This document shows positions 46,049 through 57,924 of a DNA stretch of 64,000 nucleotides, one piece after another. How positions within the stretch are numbered: the first letter of the stretch is position 1; every line of letters starts with the position of its first letter. Below the pieces are notes generated by a model that did not search any database, was not told the origin of the DNA, and saw nothing but the letters and a program-made list of their open reading frames with translations. The position numbers and the translations under genes are program-made. Source of the stretch: Cyclina sinensis (taxonomy: Eukaryota; Mollusca; Bivalvia; Venerida; Veneridae); contig JAAONU010000002.1 of NCBI GenBank assembly GCA_012932295.1, positions 17,211,388 to 17,275,387 on the forward strand, given 5' to 3'.

Positions 46049-46598
46049 TCTGTTAACTCCTTTGACTGCTTAATTTTGTATGCCCACTTCTTTTTTATGG
46101 ACAACATATTAAAATCTTTTTTTTGATACAAATTTCTAAAGCAGAAGCAGTTTTTGACATCAAGTAAGGAGAAAAAATCTGTGACAGATCACATGTGCTA
46201 TTTTACAGTTATGACAACCTGTGATACAACTTCACACCTTCAAAAACATTGAAAAAACTAACATTACATGCCGGGGCAATAAAAACACCTCAAGTCTCTG
46301 AATGATTAAGAATGTTATTACTTTGAGCAATCTTATTTTATTATTAATCTTCGAGTAGGCAATATCAGCTTGGAATATCAGCTTATTAGCCATCAAGGAA
46401 ACCAAGCAAAATAAGACCGAGTCATCTCTGAGTGACTATACTGACAATAACTTGTTAATTTTTGCAAAATTCAACAATTAATAATAATTCTTGTAAATAA
46501 CAGAAAAAGTTTTTGATATGAATCCATGATGGCTTAGACAACACAATTTGTGAAAGTGTCAATCATATATCTCATACACCTGTTTAAGCACAATTTCC
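46049..46598. other. Unannotated AT-rich stretch
   Basis: No exon, repeat unit or RNA gene recognised. Confidence 0.5.
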
Positions 46599-47312
46599 CT
46601 TTAGCTCACTTGAGCATATGCTCAGGGTGAACTATTGTGATCACTGGTTGTATGGCGTCTGTTGTCTGTCTGTCCTCAGTCATCTGTCCACACTTTAGCT
46701 TGTTAACGCTCTACAGGTCACATTAAACACCCTATCATTCTGAAAATTGGTCAGGATCTTTAACTTGATTATCTCTAGGTCACTTTTGAAAGTGGGTCAT
46801 GTGGGATTAAAGAACTAACGGTAGGTCACTTAGCCTAATCAAAAGAAAACCTTGTAAACACTCCAGAGGCCACATTGTTTGTTCAAATTACATGAAAATT
46901 TGTCAGATTGTTTGTTTTAATGATGTCTAGGTCAGTAATTAATATGGGTCATCTTTGGTCAAAAATAAGATCTCCTCTGAAACCAATAGGCCAAATTTAA
47001 TGAAACTTGCTTGGGATGTTCCTTGCATGAAGCTCTACCAAGATTGTTCAAACGGTTCTGGTCCATTGTAATTCTAGTTCACTGGAGCTAAAAATAGATT
47101 TTAAAAGTTGGATCTTTGAAAAACTTCTTCTTCGAAACCTCAAGGCCTGGAGCTTAGATATTTGGTATGAAGTTTCATCTAGTGAACCTCTACCAATTTT
47201 GTTCAAATTATGACCCTGGGGTCAAAACTGACCCCACCCCAGGGGTCAGTTGATTGAACCTCATACTGCAGATTTCAGGTGAGCAACTTAGGGCCACTTG
47301 GCCTTCTTGTTA
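46599..47312 (+). repeat. Hybrid element: family B front, family A back
   Basis: Head AGCTCACTTGAGCATATGC...GGGTGAACT, then GTCTGTTGTCTGTCTGTCC and two B units to about 46965. It changes abruptly to a family A head block and two A units ('TTCCTTGCATGAAGCTCTAC'). The shared 3' end is TTTCAGGTGAGCAACTTAG, GGGCCACTTGGCC, TTCTTGTT. Confidence 0.88.
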
Positions 47313-48167
47313 ATTTTATAGGTTGGTCATTGAGCGAGTTCTACTGTATATTTTTTTCTCCTTTTCTATATATATGTTTATGCTCAACCTAATTATTTCA
47401 GAACAATATGCAGACATTATTTAAAGCTTTCTTGTGATTTAATGTGGAATGTATGCCCCTGTTTAGTGTTTGTAAATTACAATGTTTTAACTTTGGTAAT
47501 AGGATGGGGATGCATAAATTTTGAGATTTGATAACTTCTTGATTACTTTTCAAACTTTTACTTTGTAAAAAAACACTTTGTGTGGCATAAATCTCTATTA
47601 ATCCATCAGGTGAATCAGTTAATTGTGTAAGGTGTAGGTTTACTGGCAGTCAGGTCTTAGGCGACTGGTTGATTACAATGTTACAGTTAGAATTTTACAA
47701 TTGTTACATAAAGGAATGATGAACTTGTTCTTATATACTACCTCTCAGCAAAATGTATATTGTAGTATTGTGATGAAAGTTAACTGAGCTTTGTTAGATA
47801 GCAGCAGCAGATTATCACCGTAAAATCTCACTTATAAGCTGCTGCCAGATTGATGCTTACTGCCTTATGTTGAAGTCTTATAGCATAGCTGAATTAGAGT
47901 AAATTTGTTTATGTCTGTTACAACAGTTTTGGAAGGGCTAGCCTTCCAGGTGCAAAAGACACATTTTTCTAGTGTCAACTTAATTCCTTGTGCCAGCAGG
48001 TTATAAACAGTGATTCTTTAACTACCTTTGAGGTTCCACTGCTGCATCAGAACATCTTTACTTTCAACTTCCTGCTCTATAGACAAACCTTTTCATGACT
48101 ACAGGTCTTGGAAAATGTCTATTATTTGATTTTAGAGTCAAATTTGAGTAAAAGAATTCTGTAGATA
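47313..48167. other. Unannotated AT-rich stretch
   Basis: Nothing recognised; low GC, no open frame with a domain. Confidence 0.5.
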
Positions 48168-48937
48168 CAGTAAAACTTCGTTAACTTGAAGTTGTTTGGG
48201 AACGACGTAAATCCTTGAGTTATTGGGGTCCTCGAGTTATCGGATCATCATACTATGATGAATGGCATCTGTGATGTTCAGTCATTTCTTAATTATCTGG
48301 TCAATCATTTAGACACACAAAATATTTATTTTTATTTAGTTTTAATCATCAATAATGTTTTAAAAGAATAAATAAGAATGCAGATAAAAGACATAAAATG
48401 TGAGCACATTTTAAGCAAACGTTAATGAGTTCCAGTAAATATCAACGGTTATCACATTTTACCTAACATACGATGCAATTAACAATAATTAGAGAATGTA
48501 CACATGATAATTACTTATTCTGAGCACATTTCATTGGCAACAACCATACAAGAGATCTTTTAATATTTATTTAACGTTTTGTAATGATATTATACTGAAT
48601 AAAAGAATGCAATAGTTCTGAACTGGTGACAAGAACTCTAATTTTAATTGCATGTACAATGTATACAATAACAACAATGTAATTTTAACGATGTGTCCGA
48701 ACAATGACACACAGGCAAAGGTGCATAAACATTCAATAAAATAATCAGGCACTTCAAGTTGTCATAGGTAAATTAGGTGTGAAAACAATCAGTCTGGACC
48801 ACAGGTGTTCCTCGAGTTATCGAGTTTCCGATATAAAATTTAGTTAAAAATAAAAGGGAAAATGCTGGGACCACGGCAATAGCTCATGTCATCCCGGGTT
48901 CTCGAGTTATTGATGCTCAAGTATTGAAGTATTACTG
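48168..48937. mobile_element. Pogo/Tigger-like MITE (770 bp)
   Basis: TA-flanked inverted ends: CAGTAAAACTTCGTTAACTT at the left and (reverse complement of the right) CAGTAATACTTCAATACTTG. Subterminal CTCGAGTTAT words repeat at both ends. No transposase. Related in type to 7924-8759 but with a different body. Confidence 0.8.
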
Positions 48938-49517
48938 TATATGAATTAATTAAAAGAGGTAGATTCCATTGTGTTTCAAGGTCAGAATGATTGTTTAATG
49001 GCTAAGTGCATTGTTTACCTTCAAATAAACATGAATTCTTATGTTTAAGGCAACATTCTTGCTACAGGTAACAAATGCCTGTTGAAATTATCTTTTTAAT
49101 CCTGACACAGATTTTCATTTTATAAAGGAATAAACTTCTATTTTCATCACCTCTGGTAACAGGTTTATTTTCATCACATCTGGTAACAGGTTTATTACAT
49201 TGCTATGTTGGTTCTGACAGGTGCCTGTTTGGCTGGTATTTTCTTGCTTTAAAGTAAAAGTATGCTTGGTTTTTTCTTGTTTTTTTTTTACCTTTTCATA
49301 TTCAGACTCTCATTGTGTGAGATAAGAATCTTAGGAGCTATGGGGTGCTGTAATAAACATGGATTATCTAATTCTATTTCAAGGTAAACTTCCTAAGTTA
49401 TGTTAATATGTTATTAATTTGATAAAGAAAAAATAGTATATTTTACTTCAAAGTTGCAGTTTTTTTGTTTTTGTTTTACTGAAAACCTTCTTGATAAAGC
49501 ATTCTTGCAGTTTATTG
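48938..49517. other. Unannotated stretch with a 27-bp doublet
   Basis: Two copies of a 27-bp unit starting TTTTCATCAC (49141 and 49168); otherwise nothing recognised. Confidence 0.6.
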
Positions 49518-52352
49518 TTGAGCCCGCTTGCGGTGAGTTTGACTTAGTCGCCAGTTTTGGCGTATAGTTCGGTGTATGTGCGTCCATCATTTCGTGCGTC
49601 CATCTAGATTTGTCCGGTCTATATCTTGATCATTCTTTGAAGGATTGCAAAATAGTTTGATACAAATGTTCACCGTGATAGGGTGGTGTGTCACACACAA
49701 AACCCAGGTCAGCTGCTCAAAGGTCAAGATCACACTTGGAGGGTCAGCTCAAAACCTGTGTCCTGAGCGTAACTTCTATATATGCTTGGCCAGATTTTAA
49801 TATAACTTTGGACAAATGTTCTCCATAGTGAGTTGGAGTGTCGCGCGAAAAATTCATGTGTCTGTGGTAAAGGTAAAGGTCTTACTTCACGGTCAAAGGT
49901 CAAATAACAAATTGAAACATTCATTTGTGAGTATAACTTCTATATACATGTACATTAATGGATTTTAATAAAACTTATAACAAATGTTCTCCATGGTGAG
50001 TTGGGATGTCTTGCACAAAATGAAGGTTAAGGTCACAAGAGGTCAAAGGTCAAATAAAAATATAAAAATTTGTTTGTCCGCACTGTATCTTGCTTATGCT
50101 TTGAAGTATTATGCTTCGTGGTCAGAGGATTCGTAACTTCAACATGCGTGGCAGGATTTTTATATAACTTGGGACAAATGTTCTCCATAGTAGGGTGGAG
50201 TGTCGCGCGAGAAATTCAAGTGTCTGTGGTAAAGGTAAAGGTCTTACTTCAGGGTCAAAGGTCAAATAACTAATTAAAACATACATTTGTGAGTATAACT
50301 TCTATATACATGTACATGGATGGATTTTAATATAACTTATAACAAATGTTCTCCATGGTGAGTTGAGATGTCTTGCGCAAAATGAAGGTCAAGGTCACAA
50401 GAGGTCAAAGGTCAAATAAAAATGTCAGAATTTGTTTGTCCGCACTGTATCTTGCTTATGCTTTGAAGTATTATGCTTAGTGGTCAGAGGATTTTTAAAC
50501 CTTTGCTCAGAGAATAACTTCTATATGCTACGAAGGATTTTAACATTACTTTGGAGAAATTGCCATGATGAATGAAATATTAGATTTACAATCTTACTTA
50601 TAAGGTCAAGGCCATACATCCTGTGTATTATGTATTGTAATTGTTTTTGCTGTTGAGAAGAGGACATTACCCGAACTATGGCTGTTGTACAGTTGGATGT
50701 AGAAGGTAATACAATTACTTCTTGATTCTCCTTGAAATTGGGCACAAAAAGGGCATCTACATAGAATGAAATGAACTACTGTGGTATCATTATTATTTGG
50801 GAATAATACTCAGACTAATATGCAAAATTAAGACCGCTAAAATGTGACTGCAGTAATATTAGTAACATGCTTGCCCGAAATGCATGAATTTACATCTGTG
50901 TGAAACAGTATATTTTCATGTTTGTGTGAAATTTCATCCCAGCTAAATTAAATGATACCACAGTAAATGTCACTATCTATATTAATATATAAAACAGTAA
51001 CACTTCTCACAAAAATTAGGCAACAACTGCACATTCATCATAAAAAAGTGATACATATTCACGTGTATATAGCGATGTGTTATTCCTCCTGAGCTCAATG
51101 TCTGATATGTTATTCCTCCTGATGAAACAGATATAGCTCAATAACTGTTCCTGACAACAAAAAGCAATTAATACTATAGCTGCCAGCTATAACATTGTAT
51201 CCAAATATGGTAAAACAGATCCCAGATCCACCTTCAGCTCTTTCAACCAAGAACTAGTAAGAATATTTACACATATTTAACATTGTAACTTGTTTCACTA
51301 ATATATAAACAAAACAAACATATCTGTCACCTGATTTGTTCTGCTTTTGTTACCTGCGAAAACAAAGATTATTGTTTACACACATTTCACTGCAACTGCA
51401 ATGCCATATAAGTTTCATGGTTGTAGGTGAAAGCACTTTGGTTTTATGACCATTTTAAAGTTTTCCTATTAGAGGTCCCAGTGACCTTGATCTTTGACCT
51501 TTTGATCCAAAATAAGTGTGCCGGGTAGAGCTCACCAAGATGTAACCGCATATAAAATTTCATGGTTGTAGGTGAAAGCATTTTGGTTTATGACCATTTC
51601 AAAATTTTCCTATTAGATGTCACAGTGGCCTTGACCTTTTGATCCCAAAATGGGTGTTGCAGGTAGACCTCACATATATGTATCTGCATATGAAGTTTCT
51701 TGGTTGTAGGTGAAAGCACTTTTGGTTTTATTACCATTCATTAGAGGTCACAGTGACCTTGACTTTGACCCCAAAATGAGTGTTGCAGGTAGAGCTTGCC
51801 TAGATGTATCTGCATGTGAAGTTTCATGGTTTTAACTGAAAGCACTTCCATTTTATGGCCAACATTAAAGTTTTTGGGGACGGAAAGACGGACTGACAAA
51901 CCAAACTTTATATGCCACATCGAAAATTTCTGGTGTGCATAATAAAAATTGTTTGTCCCCGCTGTAACTTGTTCAGTGGTCAGAGGATTTTTGTCGAGTT
52001 CGACATAGTTGTCAAAATGGCTGTTCAGTGTTTGTGTGTGCGTGCGTGCGTCCAAACTTGTCCATGCCATAACTTCTTCGTGCATGGAGGAATTTTCAAA
52101 CAACATGAATTGAGTTTTTTAGGCACAAATGTTCATCATGAGACTTTGTGTCATGCACATGAACCAGGTCACCGGGTCAGAGGTCAAGGTCACCTAAGAT
52201 GATGCAATGTCAAGATTTTGCCTTGGGTATAAAGAGGATGTGTTGCACACATCTCACCTATGTATACATCTTTCTCCTTGATCTGAAGCTTATAGGTTCA
52301 GGTTTGAATTAACACGAGCGGGCTCGACATTCTGCCTGTGGGCATGTCTTGT
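49518..52352 (+). repeat. Family F tandem-core element with nested family J
   Basis: Starts TTGAGCCCGCTTGCGGTGAG and ends ACGAGCGGGCTCGACATTC, GGGCATGTCTTGTA, so GAGCCCGCT at the 5' tip returns inverted before the 3' end. A 362-bp double unit repeats (GTATAACTTC at 49931 and 50293). Units carry AAGGTCAAGGTCAC and AGGTCAAAGGTCA words. Its middle (about 50740-51950) is foreign: AT-rich DNA plus family J. Confidence 0.82.
51400..51950 (-). repeat. Family J tandem-core element, nested
   Basis: Units of 126-145 bp with 'TGGTTGTAGGTGAAAGCA' and 'TGACCTTGA'. The GGACGGAAAGACGGACTGAC microsatellite at the right end shows the element reads on the minus strand, since the CCGTC run follows the 5' hairpin in these families. 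Left boundary approximate. Confidence 0.65.
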
Positions 52353-52641
52353 ATCATGAAAGTTGTCTGTTTAGGCTTCATTTTGCATGTGTACTTTTAA
52401 ATTGTGTGTATGATCTAGAAACACACAAAACAAAGCACATAAAGGTGCAGCTATTCTCACTATTTTGTCTCCGAAGGTGAATCGATTTTATAGGTTGACA
52501 TTTTATAGTTGTTCATCTTCTATGTCTCACTTTGATTTGCATCTTCTTCTGCAGATTCCCCCAATCATATGCAGTTGGGCACATAATATCGCTCGTTTGT
52601 CCCATATTTTGCAGGATTTACAACAAAAATGATGACGTTAA
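52353..52641. other. Unannotated stretch
   Basis: Nothing recognised up to the TTAA-flanked MITE. Confidence 0.45.
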
Positions 52642-53074
52642 AGAGGCTGTACTCCAGATTTGACATAAAAAAATTTTTTTTCATAAATTATATATTTAGA
52701 TGCCGTGAGATTATTACAACATAATGTTTTACTTCAAAACTGATTATAAAAGTCAAAATAGAAAAAAAAAATATTTTCGCTCCAGCCTGATTTGAACTCT
52801 GGACCCTCATGTTAACAAAATATTTCCAACGCTTTAACTGTCACCACCATCGCCACATGTGATATTACAGATATTTACTTTAAATCTTATACGATATAGT
52901 TATACTGTCGCGTTACGGTATAGCACTTTGAAAGGGAAAAAAATCAATTTATAATGTAATTATTTGACTTATTTTTTGTCAGTAAGTTATTTTTTAAGCA
53001 TTAGTCATAAATATTACAAGAAATTTGTAATACAAGAAAACTTTCTTTTTTCTGTCATCTGGAGCACAGCCCCT
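52642..53074. mobile_element. TTAA-flanked MITE (433 bp) with an internal tRNA-like segment
   Basis: Inverted ends AGAGGCTGTACTCCAGAT and (from the right) AGGGGCTGTGCTCCAGAT, each flanked by TTAA (52638-52641, 53075-53078). TTAA duplications are seen with piggyBac and Kolobok; the AGGG-type start fits Kolobok better. No transposase. Confidence 0.82.
52780..52862 (-). repeat. tRNA-like segment inside the TTAA MITE
   Basis: The minus strand carries a B-box-like GAGTTCAAATC (52789-52799) and, upstream, an A-box-like AGTTAAAGCGTTGG. The cloverleaf is poor, so a functional tRNA is unlikely; an embedded SINE head is the likelier reading. Confidence 0.45.
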
Positions 53075-53078
53075 TTAA

Positions 53079-53674
53079 GATAAAATATGATAACTTAACC
53101 ATACCAGTCCCTTTCATCTAAGAAAAAACACACAGATAATATAAGTATAACCTGCATCACTTGTTTTGTATCTGTTTATCCACCATTATGTTTAAATTTT
53201 CGCATTCGGAATTCCCCGGTGATGTAGGCAATGATGTGATTGTTGCAGAGAAAATTACCCGAGGTATTTCTTCTGTGAAATTTCAGTTCAGTTATATGCA
53301 GTTGATCAAGTAAAAAATATCAGATCTATAAAAGCGGTTCAACACTTTAGGCATAATAAATAAGGCTAGCCGCAGGCTTACCAGCTGCAGTGTAAGTGGA
53401 ACAGACAGCAAATCCTTTTTGGGATGTATTATGGTTTGGCACATGTAGTCTGTCTGTATGTCTGTCAGTTAGCAAATTCTTGTGCAAAAAAAAATCCTAC
53501 AATTTTCAATTGACTAAATGCAACACATTATTATTATCTACATGAAGAGTAGGTGTGCATGGTGTATTTTTCATACCCGGGACAATGCCCTGCTCCCTTA
53601 AATGACAGATTTTAATTACCCTAGACAATTCCCATCCCATCATTTTGTCACCCTGGACAATTCCCCTCCTGTAT
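53079..53674. other. Unannotated stretch ending in ACAATTCCC-type repeats
   Basis: No gene seen. From about 53580 short diverged repeats of 'GACAATTCCCCTCC' appear; one more copy occurs on the far side of the nested tower at 59573-59588, marking the pre-insertion locus. Confidence 0.6.
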
Positions 53675-54241
53675 TTTTAGCTCACCTGAGCACTAAGTGC
53701 TCAAGGGTGAGCTTTTGTGATCATTTATTGTCCTTCATGTGTCAGTGTGCTGTCAGTAATTTGACTTAAATGACTTCTCCTGTATGATCAAGCCAACTTT
53801 GATGATACTTGCATGTGATATTCCTTGCATGAAGCTCTACCAAAGTTTTTCCAAAGAATTAAATTCCAAATAGAACTCTGGTTGGTAAGGCAACAAGAAA
53901 GGAACATTTTAAAAATCTTCCTTTCAAAGATTACTAGGCCTTCAGCCTTTAGAGTTGATGTGTACCATTGCCTAGTCTACCTCTACTAAGTTTGTTCAAA
54001 TAATGTCCCTTGGGTCACTTTTGGCTATGTTCTGGTGGTCACATATTTTACATAGAAATATAGAGCAAAATCTTTAATCTTTTAAATCTTTTTGTCTGAA
54101 ACCACAAGGCCTAGAGTTTTTAAATTTGGCATGAAGCAGTGTCTAGTGGACCTCTACAAAGTTTGTTCAGATAATGTATCTAGGGTCACTATTGGCCCCG
54201 TCTGAGGTGTCACAAGTTTTAAAGAGAAATAAAGAGGAAAA

Positions 54242-56224
54242 TTTTTAGCTCACCTGTCACGCAGTGACAGAGTGAGCTATTAGGATACCCTTGTGTCCGG
54301 CGTCCGTCGTCCGTCCGTCGTCCGTCGTCAACATTTTCTTTAAATGACATCTCCTCCTAAACCCCTGGCCCAATTTTAAAATAACTTCATACTAATGGTC
54401 CTTAGATGTCCCTTTACCAAGTTTGCTCAAATGGTTCCGGTCCAATGCACAATATGGCTGTGAGGCCCTAAAAGGTGTTTTTAAAATGGAAATTTCAAAA
54501 ATCTTCTTGTCTGAAATAACAAGGCCCAGAGCTTTCATATTTGGTATGAAGCATCATCTAGGGGACCTCTGTCAAGTTTGCTCAAATCATGACTTCCGGG
54601 GTCAAACTGGTTCAGCCCCGGGGGGTAAATAGATTTTACTTAGAATTTATATAGGAAAAACTTCAAAAATCTTCTTCTCCAGAACCACAAAGCCTGGCGC
54701 TTAGATATTTTGCATGTAGCATTAACTAGTAGACTTCTACCAAGTTTGCTCAAATCATGATCCCCGGGGTCAAGTTGATCCCGCCCGGGGGTCAGTTAAT
54801 TTTATATAGAGTTTATATAGGAAAAACTTCAAAAATCTTCTTCTCCAGAACCACAAAGGCTAGAGCTTAGATATTTTGCATGTAGCATAACCAAGTAGAC
54901 CTTAACCAAGTTTGCTCAAATCATGATCCCCGGGGTCAGATTGACCCCGCCCCGGGGGTCAATTGATTTTATATAGAGTTTATATAGGAAAAACTTCAAA
55001 AATCTTCTTCTCCAGAACCACAAAGCCTGGAGCTTAGATATTTTGCATGTAGCATTACCTAGTAGACTTCTACCAAGTTTGCTCAAATCATGATCCCCGG
55101 GGTCAAGTTGACCCCGCCCGGGGGTCAATTGATTTTATATAGAGTTTATATAGGAAAAACTTCAAAAATCTTCTTCTCCAGAACCACAAAGCCTGGAGCT
55201 TAGATATTTTGCATGTAGCATTACCTAGTAGACCTTTACCAAGTTTGCTTAAATCATGATCCCCGGGGTCAAATTGACCCCGCCCCATAGTCAATTCATT
55301 TTATATATAGTTTATATAGGAAAAACTTCAAAAATCTTCTTCTCCAGAACTGCAGGCCTGGAGCTTAGATATTTTGCATGTAGCATTAACTAGTAGACTT
55401 CTACCAAGTTTGCTCAAATCATGATCCCCGGGGTCAAATTGACCCCGCCTGGGGGTCAGTTGATTTTATATAGAGTTTATATAGGAAAAACTTCAAAAAA
55501 TCTTCTACTCCAGAACCAGAAAGCCTAGAGCTTAGAAATTTTGCATGTAGCATGACCTAGTAGACCTTAACCAAGTTTGCTCAAATCATGATCCCCGGGG
55601 TCAAATTGACCCCGCCCCATAGTCAATTCATTTTATATATAGTTTATATAGCCATCTGATCTTAGTCTGCAAAGTTTGCTTCGGTCTTCCCAACTGCTGA
55701 GTTCAGTACGTACAGTCCATGGTCTGTGGATCACCTATCTTGTGTGTCATAACGTGCTCTCAAATTCTGTACTGGTACAGAATTTACCAACACAGGTTAA
55801 CTGCATACCATTATGTAACTTAAATACTGTCTCAAAATAGCATATACCCTAACACAAAAGTCACTTCTAGACTGTACATTTCTGAAGGAAACTACCTTCA
55901 GCCAAAATGAAAACATTACACCTGTTTCAGATATCCATATTTCAATTTGTACTTCATACAATAGTTTCATGTTAACTTACAAAGAAAAAAAAAATGTATC
56001 GAAAGTCTAATGACTTTGAAATGTTAACATTTTCCATGTATTTATCATCTAGACGAAATGAGGTAAACTGGAAATTATTAAAACAGTTCATGTAAAGTTA
56101 AAACTTCACCAATCAGCAAGTGTGGACACATGCCCTTCTTTCACCAATTCTCTCCTCATTATGTCTACAATATCGTTTCATGGTCTATCAGGTGAGCGAT
56201 TCAGGGCCATCATGGCCCTCTTGT
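54242..56224 (+). repeat. Inner family A element with six to seven uniform 166-bp units
   Basis: Alternative head hairpin AGCTCACCTGTCAC...GTGACAGAGTGAGCT, then CCGTCGTCCGTCCGTCG. Units repeat every 165-167 bp (TCCCCGGGG at 54761, 54927, 55094, 55260, 55425, 55592), each with GATCCCCGGGGTC and GGGGTCAAATTGACCCC palindromes. A unique block at 55655-56185 precedes TATCAGGTGAGCGATTCAG, GGGCCATCATGGCCC, CTCTTGTTT. It splits an A unit of the outer copy at ATTTTT / TAAAAATC. Confidence 0.92.
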
Positions 56225-57924
56225 TTAAAAATCTTGTTTAAAACTGCTTAATCCCAGAGATCTGAAATTTGGTGTGTAGCATTGTCTAGTGGACCCATAT
56301 TAGGTTTGTTCAGATAATGACCCTGGGGTCACTATGAGCCCCACCCAAACCTTTTACATAGAAGCATAGAAGGAAATCTTTAAAAAATCTTCTTGTCTGA
56401 AACCACAAAGAATAAAATGTTCTGAAATTTGAAGCTCTGTGCAGTAAACTTCTACAAAGTTTGTTAAAATTATGTCTCTTGGGTCAAAATTGGATCCACC
56501 CCAGGGGTCCTATTTGTGTAAATTATTTAGTTTTTAAAAAATTTCTTGTGTGAAACCATAAACTAGAGATCTTGGATATTTTGCATGGAGCATCATTTAA
56601 TGGTTCACTCTACAAAAATTGTTCAAATTATGCCTCTCAGAGTCATTAATGGAACTGCCCTGGGGTCATATGGTTTTACATAGGCTTATATAGGAAAGAT
56701 TGAACAAAAATCCTCTTGTCTGAAACCATATGCTCTGGAGCTTAATTATTTTGTATGTTGCATGTTCCAGTGAACATCTACCAAGTTTGTTCAAATTATG
56801 TCCCTGGGGTCAAAATTGACCCTTCTTTGTAAAATGTTGAATCTTTGAAAATCTTCCTGTCTGAAATTGTAAGCTATAACCCTTAGATATTTTGCTTTGA
56901 TCATCATCTTGAGGTCCTTTACCAAGAATGTTGAAATAATGCCCTTGGGGTCATTAATGGTGCTGCCACGGGGTCACTTGATTTTACGTAGCCTTATAAA
57001 GGAAAGATTTAAAAAATCTTCTTATCTGAAACTGTATGCTCTGGAGCTTAGATATTTTGTATTTTTCATAGCCTAGTGGACCTGTAACAAGTTTGTTCAA
57101 ATTATGTGTCTAGGGTCCAGATTGGCCCCACCCAATACATAGGCTTATATAAGGAAAACTTAAAAATCATCTTGTTTGATAATGTATGCCTTAAAGGTTA
57201 GATATTTTGTATGTTGCATTGTCTAGTGGACCTCTTCCAAGATTGTTCAAATTATGCCCTTGGGGTCATTTATGGCCCTGCCCTGGGGTAACTTGATTTA
57301 ATGTAACCTTATATAAGAAAGTCTTTAAAAGATGTTCTTGTTTGAAACTGTATGCCTTAGAGGTTAGATATTTTTTATGTTACATTGTCTAGTAGACCTC
57401 TTTCATGTTAAATTTGTTCAAATAATGTTCCTGGCGTCATAATTTGCCCCGCCCCTGTGGTCCTATTTGTATCCAAATAAATGAAAAACAAACACAGACT
57501 ATTAGCTTTTGACTTGCATCTTCTTCAGAAATTTGCAATCTTTTTTGCTTTTATTGATGTAAGATATTTAATCTTTGTAAATCTTCTTGTGAGAAATTGT
57601 AAGCTTTAGATTTGAGATATTCTGTATGGAGCATCATCAAAAAGTACACTACCGAGATAGTTCAAATTATGCCCTTGAAGTCATTAATGGTGCTGCCCCA
57701 TGGTCATTTTATTTTACATGGGCTTACATAAGGAAGACTTAAAAAGTCTCTTCTGATACTGTATGCCCTAGAAGGAAACACTTTACAAATCTTCTTGTCA
57801 AAAAGTAATAGGCCCTGTCAGCCTCAAGATTTTTGTATGTTGTATTGTCTAGTGGACCTCTACCAAGTTTGTTCAAATAATATCCCTGGGGTCAAAATTG
57901 GCCCTGCCCCAGGGATACAATTTG

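Noticed and set aside
54916..55294. Two similar minus-strand frames (70 and 63 residues) with near-identical peptides
   Set aside because: The similarity comes from the 166-bp repeat units on the other strand, not from a gene family.
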